NCBI GenBank assembly: GCA_913051755.1
Contig: CAJXBR010000003.1
Location: 1-58,509, forward strand
Direction of reading: 5' to 3'
Source: an uncultured Flavobacteriaceae bacterium
GTDB lineage: Bacteria; Bacteroidota; Bacteroidia; Flavobacteriales; Flavobacteriaceae
Length of the DNA stretch: 58,509 nt
The notes beneath the pieces are model-generated. The model was given only the letters and a program-made list of their open reading frames with translations. It searched no databases and had not been told where the DNA came from. Positions 30,283 to 39,039 of this stretch are shown piece after piece. Position 1 is the stretch's first letter; each line of letters opens with the position of its first letter. Position numbers and translations under genes: made by a program.

Positions 30283-31098
30283 TTATGCTGAAATATCATA
30301 AGTTCGCAGCGCATCGTTAAGAGATGTCTTTTTATCAGTACTTTCTTTGCGCTTGCCAATGATGAGGGCACAAGGCACTTGAAAGTCTCCTGCAGCAAAA
30401 GACTTGGTGTAACTCCCAGGAATGACAACTGAACGAGCAGGTACAATTCCTTTGGTTTCAACAGGGTTTTCACCTGTTACATCAATGATTTTTGTCGATG
30501 CAGTGAGCACCACATTGGCACCCAAAACAGCTTCTGTTTCTACTCGAACCCCCTCAACTACAATACATCGTGACCCGACAAAGGCATTGTCTTCAATGAT
30601 GACAGGAGCAGCCTGAAGAGGCTCTAAAACACCGCCAATCCCAACTCCACCACTCAAGTGAACATTTTTGCCGATTTGCGCACAACTCCCAACAGTAGCC
30701 CAAGTATCTACCATCGTTCCCTTATCGATATAGGCTCCAATGTTGACATAACTCGGCATAAGAATCGTACCTGGTGAAATATATGCACCATGACGTGCAA
30801 CAGCATTAGGAACTACTCGAACGCCTTTTTCTTTATAGCCTGTTTTTAATGGGATTTTGTCATGAAACTCCAAAGGTCCCGCATGAAGCGTTTCCATCCC
30901 CTGAATCGGAAAATATAGGACAACTGCTTTTTTTACCCATTCGTTCACCTGCCATCCATTTGCTGTTGGTTCGGCAACACGCAAGTCCCCTTTATCTAAC
31001 TGGTCGATTATCGAACGAATCGTTCCCTGTACATTTTTATTTTCTAACAATGCACGGTTATCCCATGCTTCCTCGATGATAGTTCGCTGTTCACTCAT
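30283..31098 (-). CDS. dapD: 2,3,4,5-tetrahydropyridine-2,6-dicarboxylate N-succinyltransferase
   Basis: 271 residues from the ATG at 31098 (an ATG two codons upstream is also in frame). It succinylates tetrahydrodipicolinate in the succinylase branch of diaminopimelate/lysine synthesis. The N-terminal helical domain is followed by a left-handed beta-helix of hexapeptide repeats. Marker segments are VVPNAVARHGAYISPGTILM, PSYVNIGAYIDKGTMVDTWA and GSCAQIGKNVHLSGGVGIGG. With lysA in this window it shows the lysine route. It stands 28 nt upstream of tsaC/ywlC on the same strand. Confidence 0.97.
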   Translation of the reverse strand: MSEQRTIIEEAWDNRALLENKNVQGTIRSIIDQLDKGDLRVAEPTANGWQVNEWVKKAVVLYFPIQGMETLHAGPLEFHDKIPLKTGYKEKGVRVVPNAVARHGAYISPGTILMPSYVNIGAYIDKGTMVDTWATVGSCAQIGKNVHLSGGVGIGGVLEPLQAAPVIIEDNAFVGSRCIVVEGVRVETEAVLGANVVLTASTKIIDVTGENPVETKGIVPARSVVIPGSYTKSFAAGDFQVPCALIIGKRKESTDKKTSLNDALRTYDISA

Positions 31099-31111
31099 TT
31101 GCAATTTTTTT

Positions 31112-31119
31112 CAAAGATA
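31112..31119 (-). promoter_or_regulatory. Probable dapD promoter -7 box
   Basis: On the minus strand this is TATCTTTG, an exact TAnnTTTG match, 13 nt before the dapD ATG. The -33 partner is unclear. Confidence 0.45.
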
Positions 31120-31170
31120 ACTGCATTTTATCAAAAAATAGACCTGTTCACAAAATCGTTACAATAAGTG

Positions 31171-31178
31171 TATTTTTG
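31171..31178 (+). promoter_or_regulatory. Probable ruvX promoter -7 box
   Basis: TATTTTTG ends 5 nt before the ruvX ATG in the divergent dapD-ruvX gap. A TTC-type weak -33 may lie about 20 nt upstream. Confidence 0.45.
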
Positions 31179-31183
31179 CATCA

Positions 31184-31609
31184 ATGGGCAGATTATTGGC
31201 AATAGATTACGGCAAAAAAAGATGTGGAATCGCATTTACTGACAAGGACAAAGTCTTTGCCTTTGGTCACGATACCATTTCTACTGAAAACCTCTTCGAT
31301 TTTCTAAAAGATTATGTTAAAGAAGAGAGTGTTGAGGGCATTGTTGTTGGAATGCCCAAACGTTTGCACAATCAACCTTCTTCAATAGCGACTGATGTTA
31401 TGCGTTTTATTGAAGAGTGTAAGTCGTGGTTTCCCAAACTTCAAATCCATGCCTATGACGAAAGATTTACATCCAAAATTGCTTCACACGAAATCTCGAG
31501 GGCTAGCACAAAAAAACAAGTCCGAGAAGACAAACAACTCATCGATCAAGTCAGTGCTACTTTATTGCTTCAGTCCTTTTTGATGAACCAGCAAACCAAA
31601 ACATCATGA
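31184..31609 (+). CDS. ruvX: RuvX/YqgF family RNase H-like nuclease
   Basis: 141 residues. YqgF/RuvX is a RuvC/RNase H-fold protein tied to pre-16S rRNA 5'-end processing and possibly Holliday-junction resolution. The first catalytic Asp is in LLAIDYGKKRCGIAFTD; VEGIVVGMPKRLHNQ and YDERFTSKIA give the second and third acidic sites (E/D in DER). DKQLIDQVSATLLLQSFL closes the domain. It overlaps def as ATGA, so ruvX-def-mazG form a tight plus-strand operon. Confidence 0.93.
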   Translation: MGRLLAIDYGKKRCGIAFTDKDKVFAFGHDTISTENLFDFLKDYVKEESVEGIVVGMPKRLHNQPSSIATDVMRFIEECKSWFPKLQIHAYDERFTSKIASHEISRASTKKQVREDKQLIDQVSATLLLQSFLMNQQTKTS

Positions 31610-32214
31610 TTCTTCCAATCTTTTCTTATGGGCATCCTATTCTTCGTCAAAAAACAGATGAAATTGATGCAAATTATCCTGATCTAAAAGCATTGATTGA
31701 CAATATGTGGGAGACCATGTATAACGCAAATGGTGTAGGCCTTGCAGCCCCTCAGATTGGCCTTGCTCTTCGACTGTTTATCGTTGACGCTAGCCCCTTT
31801 GCTGCCGATCCTGAAATCTCTGAAGATGAAAAGCAAGTCATCGAAAACTTTAAGCATGTATTTATCAATCCAACTGTTATTGAATTTGGAGGAGAGACGA
31901 TCGACTTTAATGAGGGATGTTTGAGTATCCCAGATATTCGGGGTGAGGTGACGCGTGATGATGAAGTCACAATTTCGTACTACGACCTTGATTTTAATCA
32001 TCATCAATTGCATCTCACAGGTTTGTCTTCACGTGTTGTACAGCATGAGTATGATCATATAGAAGGCAAACTATTTACAGATAAACTCAGCACTTTTAAG
32101 CGAAAGATTTTAAATTCGAAACTCACTCAAATTGAAAAAGGCAACATCAAAATTGATTATCCAATGGAGTTTGCAAAAATAATGAAACGAAACAATAATG
32201 GAAAATCGCGATAA
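31606..32214 (+). CDS. def: Peptide deformylase
   Basis: 202 residues. It removes the N-formyl group from nascent proteins. All three metal-site motifs are intact: NGVGLAAPQIG (motif 1), NEGCLSIPDIRG with the metal Cys (motif 2) and VVQHEYDHIEGKLF with the two His ligands and catalytic Glu (motif 3). It starts inside ruvX (ATGA) and its end overlaps mazG by 17 bases. Confidence 0.97.
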   Translation: MILPIFSYGHPILRQKTDEIDANYPDLKALIDNMWETMYNANGVGLAAPQIGLALRLFIVDASPFAADPEISEDEKQVIENFKHVFINPTVIEFGGETIDFNEGCLSIPDIRGEVTRDDEVTISYYDLDFNHHQLHLTGLSSRVVQHEYDHIEGKLFTDKLSTFKRKILNSKLTQIEKGNIKIDYPMEFAKIMKRNNNGKSR

Positions 32215-32974
32215 ACAATTACAGGCGATCGATCGTTTATTAACGATCATGGATGAACTTCGAGAAAAATGCCCTTGGGATCGAAAACAGACCTTTGAGA
32301 GCTTACGACATCTAACCATTGAAGAGACCTACGAATTGAGTGAGTCTCTGTTGAGTGGAGATTATGATGAAATCAAATCTGAACTTGGAGATTTACTTCT
32401 ACACATCGTATTCTACGCGAAAATAGGTAGCGAACAATCATCATTTGACATTGCCGATGTAGCAAATCGTATTTGTGATAAACTGATCAAGCGTCATCCT
32501 CATGTTTATGGAGACGTGGAGGCGAACAGTTATGATGAGGTAAAGCAGAACTGGGAAAAAATCAAACTCAAAGAGAATAACAAAAGTGTTTTGAGTGGCG
32601 TGCCAGCATCATTACCTCCTTTGGTAAAGGCATATCGAATGCAGGAAAAAGCTGCTGGTGTGGGCTTCGATTGGCAACATATTGATGGAGTGATTCAGAA
32701 AATAGAAGAAGAGCTTCGAGAATTTTATTATGAAGTCAATCAAAAAAGTCAAAAACGAGCAGAGGAAGAATTTGGAGATTTACTTTTTTCGCTAGTCAAT
32801 TATGCTAGATTTATGGGCATCAACCCAGACGACGCTCTGTCGAATGCAAATCAAAAATTCCGCAAACGATTTTTGAAAATGGAGTCAAAAATATCAGATC
32901 GTCAAATCGAGATGAGCCAACTAGATCTTGATAGCTGGGGAAAATTCTGGCAAGAAGTAAAGTCAGAGAATTAA
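32198..32974 (+). CDS. mazG: Nucleoside triphosphate pyrophosphohydrolase
   Basis: 258 residues with two MazG all-alpha NTP pyrophosphohydrolase domains. The first has CPWDRKQTFESLRHLTIEETYEL and EIKSELGDLLLHIVFYAK with the E-x-x-E and E-x-x-D metal-binding pattern. The second has VIQKIEEELREFYYE and AEEEFGDLLFSLVNYAR. It hydrolyses (d)NTPs, with roles in nucleotide-pool sanitation and possibly in lowering ppGpp. Its end overlaps the convergent DUF349 gene by 12 bases. It lies downstream of def with a 17-base overlap. Confidence 0.95.
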   Translation: MENRDKQLQAIDRLLTIMDELREKCPWDRKQTFESLRHLTIEETYELSESLLSGDYDEIKSELGDLLLHIVFYAKIGSEQSSFDIADVANRICDKLIKRHPHVYGDVEANSYDEVKQNWEKIKLKENNKSVLSGVPASLPPLVKAYRMQEKAAGVGFDWQHIDGVIQKIEEELREFYYEVNQKSQKRAEEEFGDLLFSLVNYARFMGINPDDALSNANQKFRKRFLKMESKISDRQIEMSQLDLDSWGKFWQEVKSEN

Positions 32975-34879
32975 ATTTAAGCCCCTAAAAGCCTTTAATT
33001 TTTTCTCCAAACGGTCGATGATTTTCTTTTGCTTTTCAAGATCATTCATGACCTTGGTAACCAATGGATTTTCCGATGAACTTTTTGTAAAAAACTCCAT
33101 ATTGGTCTCAAGTTGGATATATTGTTGCTTTGCTTTGTCAAGTCGCTGCTTTATTTGAGATTTCTCTTTTTGAACAAGCTTGGTTTGATCACCCATTAGC
33201 TTGAGCTTTACTTTGTATATATATTTTGTAATGAAGTCTTTGGTTTCACCACTTTGTTTCAGTGCATGTTCAACAACAGTATAAAACTCATTGTTAATCT
33301 TGCTCTTTTTTTGTCCCACTGATCCTATTGCTATCCAATCTTCTATCCACTTGTCAATAATAACTCGATCAAAACTTTCTTCAGACTGGATAGTTTGAAG
33401 TAGCTTATTTTTCTCACTATATGCGAGTTGCTCAGCTTCTGATAATTTATTTTTTTTACTGTCAAGTAAATCAAAGTAATCATTGCAAGCTTTGCGGAAG
33501 AGATTCCATGCTGTATCATTTTGTTTTCTTGACAGAGGCCCCATTTGTTTCCATTGCTTTTGCAGTGCAATGACCTTTGGAGTAGAGGAAGCGAAATCTT
33601 CTGTTTGGTGTAATTCTTCCACTTGCTTGACCAACTCCATTCGCTTTTTCATATTTTCAGCGTACTCTTTTTTGAGTGATTTGTAAAAGGAGTTTCTTTT
33701 CCTGCTGAATTCACGCATAACTTCTTTGAAAGCTGTCCAAATCTCTCCGCTTTTGCCTCGGCTGACACTACCAGAATCGAAAAACGAGGTTCGTAGAGTT
33801 TCCATATTTCGAATTAATTTTTGCATCTCATTGTGAGCCTTGACATCAACTTCGTTGAGTTTTCGCATTTGTGCAATCAAGTTGGTTTTTTTTTCGAAAT
33901 TAGCTTTAAATATTTCTGTTTGATTCTTTTGAAAAAACTGTCGTTTTTCATGTATCAATTTAGTCGCTTGACTAAAGCGTTCCCATAATTTTTCTTCGTG
34001 CTCTTTTGCGACAGGGCCAAGCTCATCTTTCCATTTTTTGTGAAGTTCTTGCAGATTCCTAAATGCTTTTTGGATGTTGTCCATTTTGGCCATCGCCTCA
34101 ACCTCTTCAATGATTTTTATTTTTTCTTCATAATTATATTTATAATCTAGTTCCCTAAACTCTCTGTTTAGGTGAAGAAAATCATAGAAAATCCCTACAT
34201 GATGATGATATGTTTTCCAAATATTATTTGCCTCTGTTTGGGGAACATGCCCTGATTCTCTCCAACGTGCTTGCAAGTTTTTAAATTGCTTGTAGGTGTC
34301 TGAAATGGGGTGATCAACTCCAATAAGCCCTTTGAGCTCATCGATGAGTGATTTACGTAATGCCAAATTATTTTGTTGTGATTTTTCAAGGTCTTGATAA
34401 TACCTTGATTTTTCTGTTTTGAATTTACGCACCAACTGGTCAAAAGTAACTTTTTCTGGGAGTTTGGTATAAAAGTCCTCAGGTGCTCCACCTGAATTAA
34501 TGAAATCTTCTTTTTTACTTTTTATCAGTTGATCTAACTTTTTTTCAATCAGTTTTGAAAGTGTGTCAAAGTCCTTTCTATGTTGCATTACCTTTCCAGC
34601 ATTTACTTTTTTTTCAATTATATTGAGTAATTGATCCAACGTAAGATCATCATAATTTTCACCCTCTTTTACAAGATTAGCGGGCTCTTTTTCTTCTATG
34701 ATAGACTCACTTTCAGCAGTCTTCTCTTTTTGAGGTGTTTCTAAACTTTTTTGTCCTTTATCCTCGATCGATTGCTTTGATTCTTTCACACATGTTTCAG
34801 ACTGAACTTCATTTTCAGGGTGTTTTTCGTCCACTTTGTCTTCATTTGCCTTTGGCAAATTGGCATCATTATCTAACAT
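32963..34879 (-). CDS. DUF349-repeat protein
   Basis: 638 residues, almost wholly helical. The first 110 residues are acidic and low in complexity (Lys/Glu-rich, with EKTAESESIIEEKEPANL). The rest contains about five DUF349 repeats of roughly 70 residues, each with the aromatic pattern L-x-x-x-W-x-x-x-G-x-V near its centre: LQARWRESGHVPQTEAN, LHKKWKDELGPVAKE, MRTSF..GSVSRGKSGEIW, LQKQWKQMGPLSRKQND and WIAIGSVGQKKSKIN. Function is unknown; the family is universal in Bacteroidetes. There is no signal peptide, so it should be cytoplasmic, perhaps a nucleic-acid or ribosome-associated rod. Confidence 0.88.
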   Translation of the reverse strand: MLDNDANLPKANEDKVDEKHPENEVQSETCVKESKQSIEDKGQKSLETPQKEKTAESESIIEEKEPANLVKEGENYDDLTLDQLLNIIEKKVNAGKVMQHRKDFDTLSKLIEKKLDQLIKSKKEDFINSGGAPEDFYTKLPEKVTFDQLVRKFKTEKSRYYQDLEKSQQNNLALRKSLIDELKGLIGVDHPISDTYKQFKNLQARWRESGHVPQTEANNIWKTYHHHVGIFYDFLHLNREFRELDYKYNYEEKIKIIEEVEAMAKMDNIQKAFRNLQELHKKWKDELGPVAKEHEEKLWERFSQATKLIHEKRQFFQKNQTEIFKANFEKKTNLIAQMRKLNEVDVKAHNEMQKLIRNMETLRTSFFDSGSVSRGKSGEIWTAFKEVMREFSRKRNSFYKSLKKEYAENMKKRMELVKQVEELHQTEDFASSTPKVIALQKQWKQMGPLSRKQNDTAWNLFRKACNDYFDLLDSKKNKLSEAEQLAYSEKNKLLQTIQSEESFDRVIIDKWIEDWIAIGSVGQKKSKINNEFYTVVEHALKQSGETKDFITKYIYKVKLKLMGDQTKLVQKEKSQIKQRLDKAKQQYIQLETNMEFFTKSSSENPLVTKVMNDLEKQKKIIDRLEKKLKAFRGLNLIL

Positions 34880-34928
34880 GATTCAGCTAACTTAGTTATT
34901 CACAAGATAGTAAATCTTTGTGATTTAA

Positions 34929-35681
34929 TTATTTTGTATGTGCATTCATCCAAAGAGACCATGAGGCTTCTGCCTGCTCCACAAGCATTTTATAACCATT
35001 GAGCACTGTAGCTCCATTGTCTTTGCCCATTTTCATAAATGTGGTTGTTTCTGGGTTGTAGATCAAATCAAATAACAAGTGCGTATGATTGATTTGCTCA
35101 AAGTCAATCGGTGGAAATGCCTCTGTGTGAGGGTGGGTGCCTAGTGGTGTACAATTGACAATCAATGTATGATCGATATAATCTTTCTTTGTGAGTTCAG
35201 CGTAGGTTTTTTTGTCTTCCCCTTCGTTACGAGAAACTTTAAGTACTTTTATGTTGAGTTGTTCAAGCACATAGCAAATTGCTTTTGAGGCGCCCCCAGT
35301 ACCCAAAACGAATGCTTGTTTTTGATGTGGTTTTACATGTTGGAGAAGAGTTTTTTTAAACCCGATATGATCTGTGTTATAGCCAATTTTCTCACCATCT
35401 CTAAATACAATTGTATTCACAGCACCAATTGTTTCTGCGACAAGGTCAAGTTTATCCAAAAAAGGAATCACATCTTGTTTGTAGGGTATTGTTACGTTCA
35501 TTCCTGAAATGTCTTTTTGCTTGAGGAGTTCTCCAAAATTTGACAAATCATCGAGGTCGAAGTTGACATATTGATGCTTGAGATTTTGTGCTTTAAACTT
35601 TTTTGAGAAGTAATTCCTCGAAAAAGAATACCCAATATCTTTACCTAACAATCCAAAAAGCTTATTGTCGTATTCTATCAT
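34929..35681 (-). CDS. aroE: Shikimate dehydrogenase
   Basis: 250 residues. It reduces 3-dehydroshikimate to shikimate with NADPH, the fourth step to chorismate. The substrate site shows FGLLGKDIGYSFSRNYF and SGMNVTIPYKQDVIP (catalytic Lys); the catalytic Asp is in GYNTDHIGF. The NADP Rossmann loop is FVLGTGGASKAICYVL, and LFDLIYNPETTTFM ends the fold. It is about 20 residues shorter than E. coli AroE, normal for Flavobacteriia. Its start overlaps the upstream DUF368 gene by 20 bases. Confidence 0.95.
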   Translation of the reverse strand: MIEYDNKLFGLLGKDIGYSFSRNYFSKKFKAQNLKHQYVNFDLDDLSNFGELLKQKDISGMNVTIPYKQDVIPFLDKLDLVAETIGAVNTIVFRDGEKIGYNTDHIGFKKTLLQHVKPHQKQAFVLGTGGASKAICYVLEQLNIKVLKVSRNEGEDKKTYAELTKKDYIDHTLIVNCTPLGTHPHTEAFPPIDFEQINHTHLLFDLIYNPETTTFMKMGKDNGATVLNGYKMLVEQAEASWSLWMNAHTK

Positions 35682-36627
35682 AAACGTCTAAAATAAAAAC
35701 AATAAATAAACCGATACCAATCCACAAGGTAGAAAAAAATAGATTGATTCCTGTAGATTCAATTGTTGTCGCTAGTTCATTTGGGTTGGTGAGCAAACGA
35801 AAATCAGACCATGGCCAAAGTATGGGAAGTGAGCCAATGATAAACCCAATGATTAATGCACTTAGCCTTGACTCAAAGCGAATAATGATGTAATGAAGTA
35901 GGTTGGAAATACTCACCAAACCAACAATAGAACCAACGATAAACACAACCAATATGGTGAGTAGCTCGTTGTGCTCTTGCGCCACAGCACTGAATCTAGA
36001 GGGGTTTTGAATGAGCTTTACAACGAATTCCCAAACTGCGTTGACAGCATCGACCAATAGAAGCGCATAGTTGCCCAAAATAATGAGTAAAAACGAGCCA
36101 GAAAGTCCAGGAAGTGTCATACCAATGATACTTACAAAGCCACAGAAAAAAACAAACAATAGATTCCTGTTTTCTGGAGCCGGTTCTAAAAACGTAAGTG
36201 TAACCCCGACCAGTAGTCCTACAAAACTAAATATATAGAGTTTCAACTCCCATTTCTTAAAATCTCTAATCAACAGAAGAACAGACATAACAACCATCCC
36301 AAAAAACAGAGCTTTTACATACTGCTCATAACGTATCAGAGCGATATCAAGTACTCTAGATACTGTAAAGTAGCTTAGTACAATCCCAAGAGCAATCAGC
36401 GAAAGAAACAAAGCGTTTGTGTATCGATAAAAGCGCTTAAATTTTCCTGTTATGAGCATAAAAAAAGCATTGAAATTCAGGCGTTTCAATGAGTGTAAAA
36501 ATTCAGGGTAAAAGCCAGTGACGATGGCAACAATACCCCCAGAAACACCTGGAACTTTGTTGGCAATACCCATCGCCAATCCTTTGACGACAAGTAAGAT
36601 ATTGTCATTTAGCCCCCTTTGATTCAC
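35662..36627 (-). CDS. DUF368 membrane protein (polyprenyl-phosphate transporter family), copy 1
   Basis: 321 residues, about nine to ten membrane segments. The DUF368 marker GLAMGIANKVPGVSGGIVAIVTGFYPEF opens the protein, and a second inverted-repeat version GMTLPGLSGSFLLIILGNY is mid-protein. DUF368 proteins (PopT) have been reported to return undecaprenyl phosphate across the membrane for reuse in cell-wall and O-antigen synthesis. The start codon is GTG at 36627, 4 nt after the end of copy 2; an internal ATG lies 17 codons in. The end overlaps aroE. Confidence 0.88.
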   Translation of the reverse strand: MNQRGLNDNILLVVKGLAMGIANKVPGVSGGIVAIVTGFYPEFLHSLKRLNFNAFFMLITGKFKRFYRYTNALFLSLIALGIVLSYFTVSRVLDIALIRYEQYVKALFFGMVVMSVLLLIRDFKKWELKLYIFSFVGLLVGVTLTFLEPAPENRNLLFVFFCGFVSIIGMTLPGLSGSFLLIILGNYALLLVDAVNAVWEFVVKLIQNPSRFSAVAQEHNELLTILVVFIVGSIVGLVSISNLLHYIIIRFESRLSALIIGFIIGSLPILWPWSDFRLLTNPNELATTIESTGINLFFSTLWIGIGLFIVFILDVYDRIRQ

Positions 36628-36631
36628 TTGT

Positions 36632-37534
36632 TTAGTTTTTGCTTAATATGTGAAACGCATAAATAGTTGAAATTCCAAGCATGATAAAAAAAAGGCCAAT
36701 ACAAAAATCAGTGTTGCTATGGCTTATTTGTGGTAAAATAAATGAAGGATCTGGACTGTATGGCAATTGTTTTGTCCAAGGCCAAACTTTATACAAAGAA
36801 CCAAACATGAATCCAGACATTGTTGCAAGTAAGGTATCTCTTGCGCTGGCAAAGAGTTTTTCTGCCCAAAGTGCGAATAGTTTTATGCCAACGAGTGCCC
36901 CAAGTCCAAAAGCTGCGAGGTTGATAAACCCTTGTATTTGAAAAGAGCGAACCAGATCAATAGTTGACAGTGCAGTTTCATAAGCACCCAAAAGAACCAA
37001 AATAAATGAGCCTGAAATCCCTGGCAATATCATGGCAATAATCATTAGCATACCACATAAAAATAGGTAGGGCAGGGCTTGTATCGCATCAGCGGGTGTT
37101 AGAAATCCAATTAAAAATGATGTGATGCCACCCAAAATCAAGCATATGAATGTTGTTGCAGACCACTGTTTGACATTTTTACAGATTAAAATTGAACTCG
37201 CAAGAATTAATCCAAAGAAGAAGGACCATAGTGAGAGGGTGTAATTTTCTAAAAAGAACTGAATAATAGAACTCAAAAAAAGGATGCTCGTTGCAATTCC
37301 TAAAATAAGGGGAAGCAGAAAAGAGCCATTGATGTTTTGCCAAGCCTTCTTTCGGTTTGATCCCAATAGCTGCACTATTTCTTTTCCATTAACTCGATTG
37401 ATAGAAGAAATCAATTCTTCATAAATATTGGTAATTAAAGCAATCGTACCACCTGAAACACCAGGAACAAGGTCTGCTATTCCCATGGATATTCCTTTAA
37501 GATATACAATAAAAGCTGACTGATTGGAACTCAT
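36632..37534 (-). CDS. DUF368 membrane protein (polyprenyl-phosphate transporter family), copy 2
   Basis: 300 residues with the same two marker repeats, GISMGIADLVPGVSGGTIALITNIY and AMILPGISGSFILVLLGAYE, and about nine membrane segments. It is related to, but clearly different from, the gene immediately downstream: many hydrophobic positions differ and the loop lengths are not the same. A tandem duplication with functional divergence is likely. A TATTTTCG element (one mismatch to TAnnTTTG) ends 8 nt before the ATG. The TPR protein gene lies 32 nt upstream on the same strand. Confidence 0.88.
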   Translation of the reverse strand: MSSNQSAFIVYLKGISMGIADLVPGVSGGTIALITNIYEELISSINRVNGKEIVQLLGSNRKKAWQNINGSFLLPLILGIATSILFLSSIIQFFLENYTLSLWSFFFGLILASSILICKNVKQWSATTFICLILGGITSFLIGFLTPADAIQALPYLFLCGMLMIIAMILPGISGSFILVLLGAYETALSTIDLVRSFQIQGFINLAAFGLGALVGIKLFALWAEKLFASARDTLLATMSGFMFGSLYKVWPWTKQLPYSPDPSFILPQISHSNTDFCIGLFFIMLGISTIYAFHILSKN

Positions 37535-37566
37535 TGTTTAGGCGAAAATACGAAATAACAGCAGTA

Positions 37567-38958
37567 TTACACTTTCAATGATAGACTTTGCTTCACAAAA
37601 GAAGAACTCTTGAACTGTGGAAAGGTTTCATAGAAGTGGCTGAGTTGTTTTTCGTCTGCCATATAAGCGTTTTTGAGGTAGAACCTTGCCTCAAGTGATT
37701 GGGAGGAAATCAAATAAATACCACCTAGGCGAAAGTTGATTACACTGCTTTCAGCATGGAATTCTAATCCATGCTGTAATACTTCTATGGCTTTGGGATA
37801 GTCATGTGTTTCTTTGAGAACATCTGCCCATTTTACCCAAGTATCAACTTCATAATTCCCTAAATTGACACATTCTTGAAAACCATGATCAGCTTCTTCT
37901 AAAAAGCCTAATGTAAAGTTGATTTCAGCATATTTTTTCCATGTTGTGGCATTCACATTATCGATTTGGATTGATTTTTTGGCATAATAAAGCGCTTTTT
38001 TGTAGTCTTTATTGTCTCGGTAGGCATCGATCAAAGCGACCCATGCCTTGTCATACAAAGGGTCTACATTTAATGTCTTTTTAAAATACTGAATGGCAAG
38101 TTTAGTATTGCCTAACTCAATATGACAGAGTCCTACATGCAAGAGTGCAAAGGGGGTAGGTTCGTCAATTGACAAAGTCATTTCGAAGGCAAGTATGGCT
38201 TCATTATAGCACTTCATTTTCTGAAGTGTTTTACCCATTTCAAAATAGGCACCAATGAATTCATCATCACAAATGATTGCAAAATCATAGGATGACAACG
38301 CTTGTTTGAGCAAGCCTATACTTGCATATTGACGCCCCAACTGATGCCAAGCTATTTCGTTGAAAGGATTAGCTTGTAAATACTCATTGAGGAATTGAAT
38401 AGCACCATCTGGTTGTTCCAACGATTCAAAACAATAGATAATGTTGTACAATGCATGAGTGTCTCTTGGGTCTTCGCTGATACACTTAATAAAGTGCTCT
38501 TTCGCCATTGTATAACTATCTAAAAAAAGGTGTTCCATAGCCAACATGTTATGAAATTCAGCTTTACTATCGCAATATTTGAGCCCTTTGGTTAAAAACT
38601 GAATTGCCTCTTGATGTCTTTTGGTTTTTGAAAGAATAACTGCCTTGTGGATATAAACATATTCATTGTAGGGTTCCATCTCCCTGAGTTCATCGATAAG
38701 TATTTCAGCTTCATTAAAACGATTGTTGACCAACATCAGTTCGACGTGAAGAAGTTTTAAACCACTATTATCTGGATGTTGATTCTCACCAATTTCTATT
38801 GCTTTATATGCCAATCGTAAACTGCCAGAATCTATGTAAAATTGAACGATTTCTTCAAATTCAGTGGCGTCGAAAAAGTACACTTGATTTGACTGTAACA
38901 TCAACTCAAAACGGGCGAGTGGTGATTTGTGGTCTTTATTAAAATTCGGGTTTTTCAA
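37567..38958 (-). CDS. Tetratricopeptide-repeat protein
   Basis: 463 residues built of about twelve TPR-like 34-residue helix pairs, for example HALYNIIYCFESLEQPDGAI, EIAWHQLGRQYASIGLLKQAL and KAWVALIDAYRDNKDYKKAL. There is no signal peptide, so it is probably a cytoplasmic scaffold; partners are unknown. The start codon appears to be TTG at 38958. The next ATG is at codon 20, but residues before it (ARFELMLQSNQVYFFDATEFE) look conserved in flavobacterial relatives I recall, and an in-frame stop lies 9 codons upstream of the TTG. Confidence 0.82.
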   Translation of the reverse strand: MKNPNFNKDHKSPLARFELMLQSNQVYFFDATEFEEIVQFYIDSGSLRLAYKAIEIGENQHPDNSGLKLLHVELMLVNNRFNEAEILIDELREMEPYNEYVYIHKAVILSKTKRHQEAIQFLTKGLKYCDSKAEFHNMLAMEHLFLDSYTMAKEHFIKCISEDPRDTHALYNIIYCFESLEQPDGAIQFLNEYLQANPFNEIAWHQLGRQYASIGLLKQALSSYDFAIICDDEFIGAYFEMGKTLQKMKCYNEAILAFEMTLSIDEPTPFALLHVGLCHIELGNTKLAIQYFKKTLNVDPLYDKAWVALIDAYRDNKDYKKALYYAKKSIQIDNVNATTWKKYAEINFTLGFLEEADHGFQECVNLGNYEVDTWVKWADVLKETHDYPKAIEVLQHGLEFHAESSVINFRLGGIYLISSQSLEARFYLKNAYMADEKQLSHFYETFPQFKSSSFVKQSLSLKV

Positions 38959-39039
38959 ATGTTTTAAATTCTTACTATAAAGTTAACTGCTTGATGGTTT
39001 AGAATGAAATAAACAATTTTTTTGTTTTTAACAATTTAA

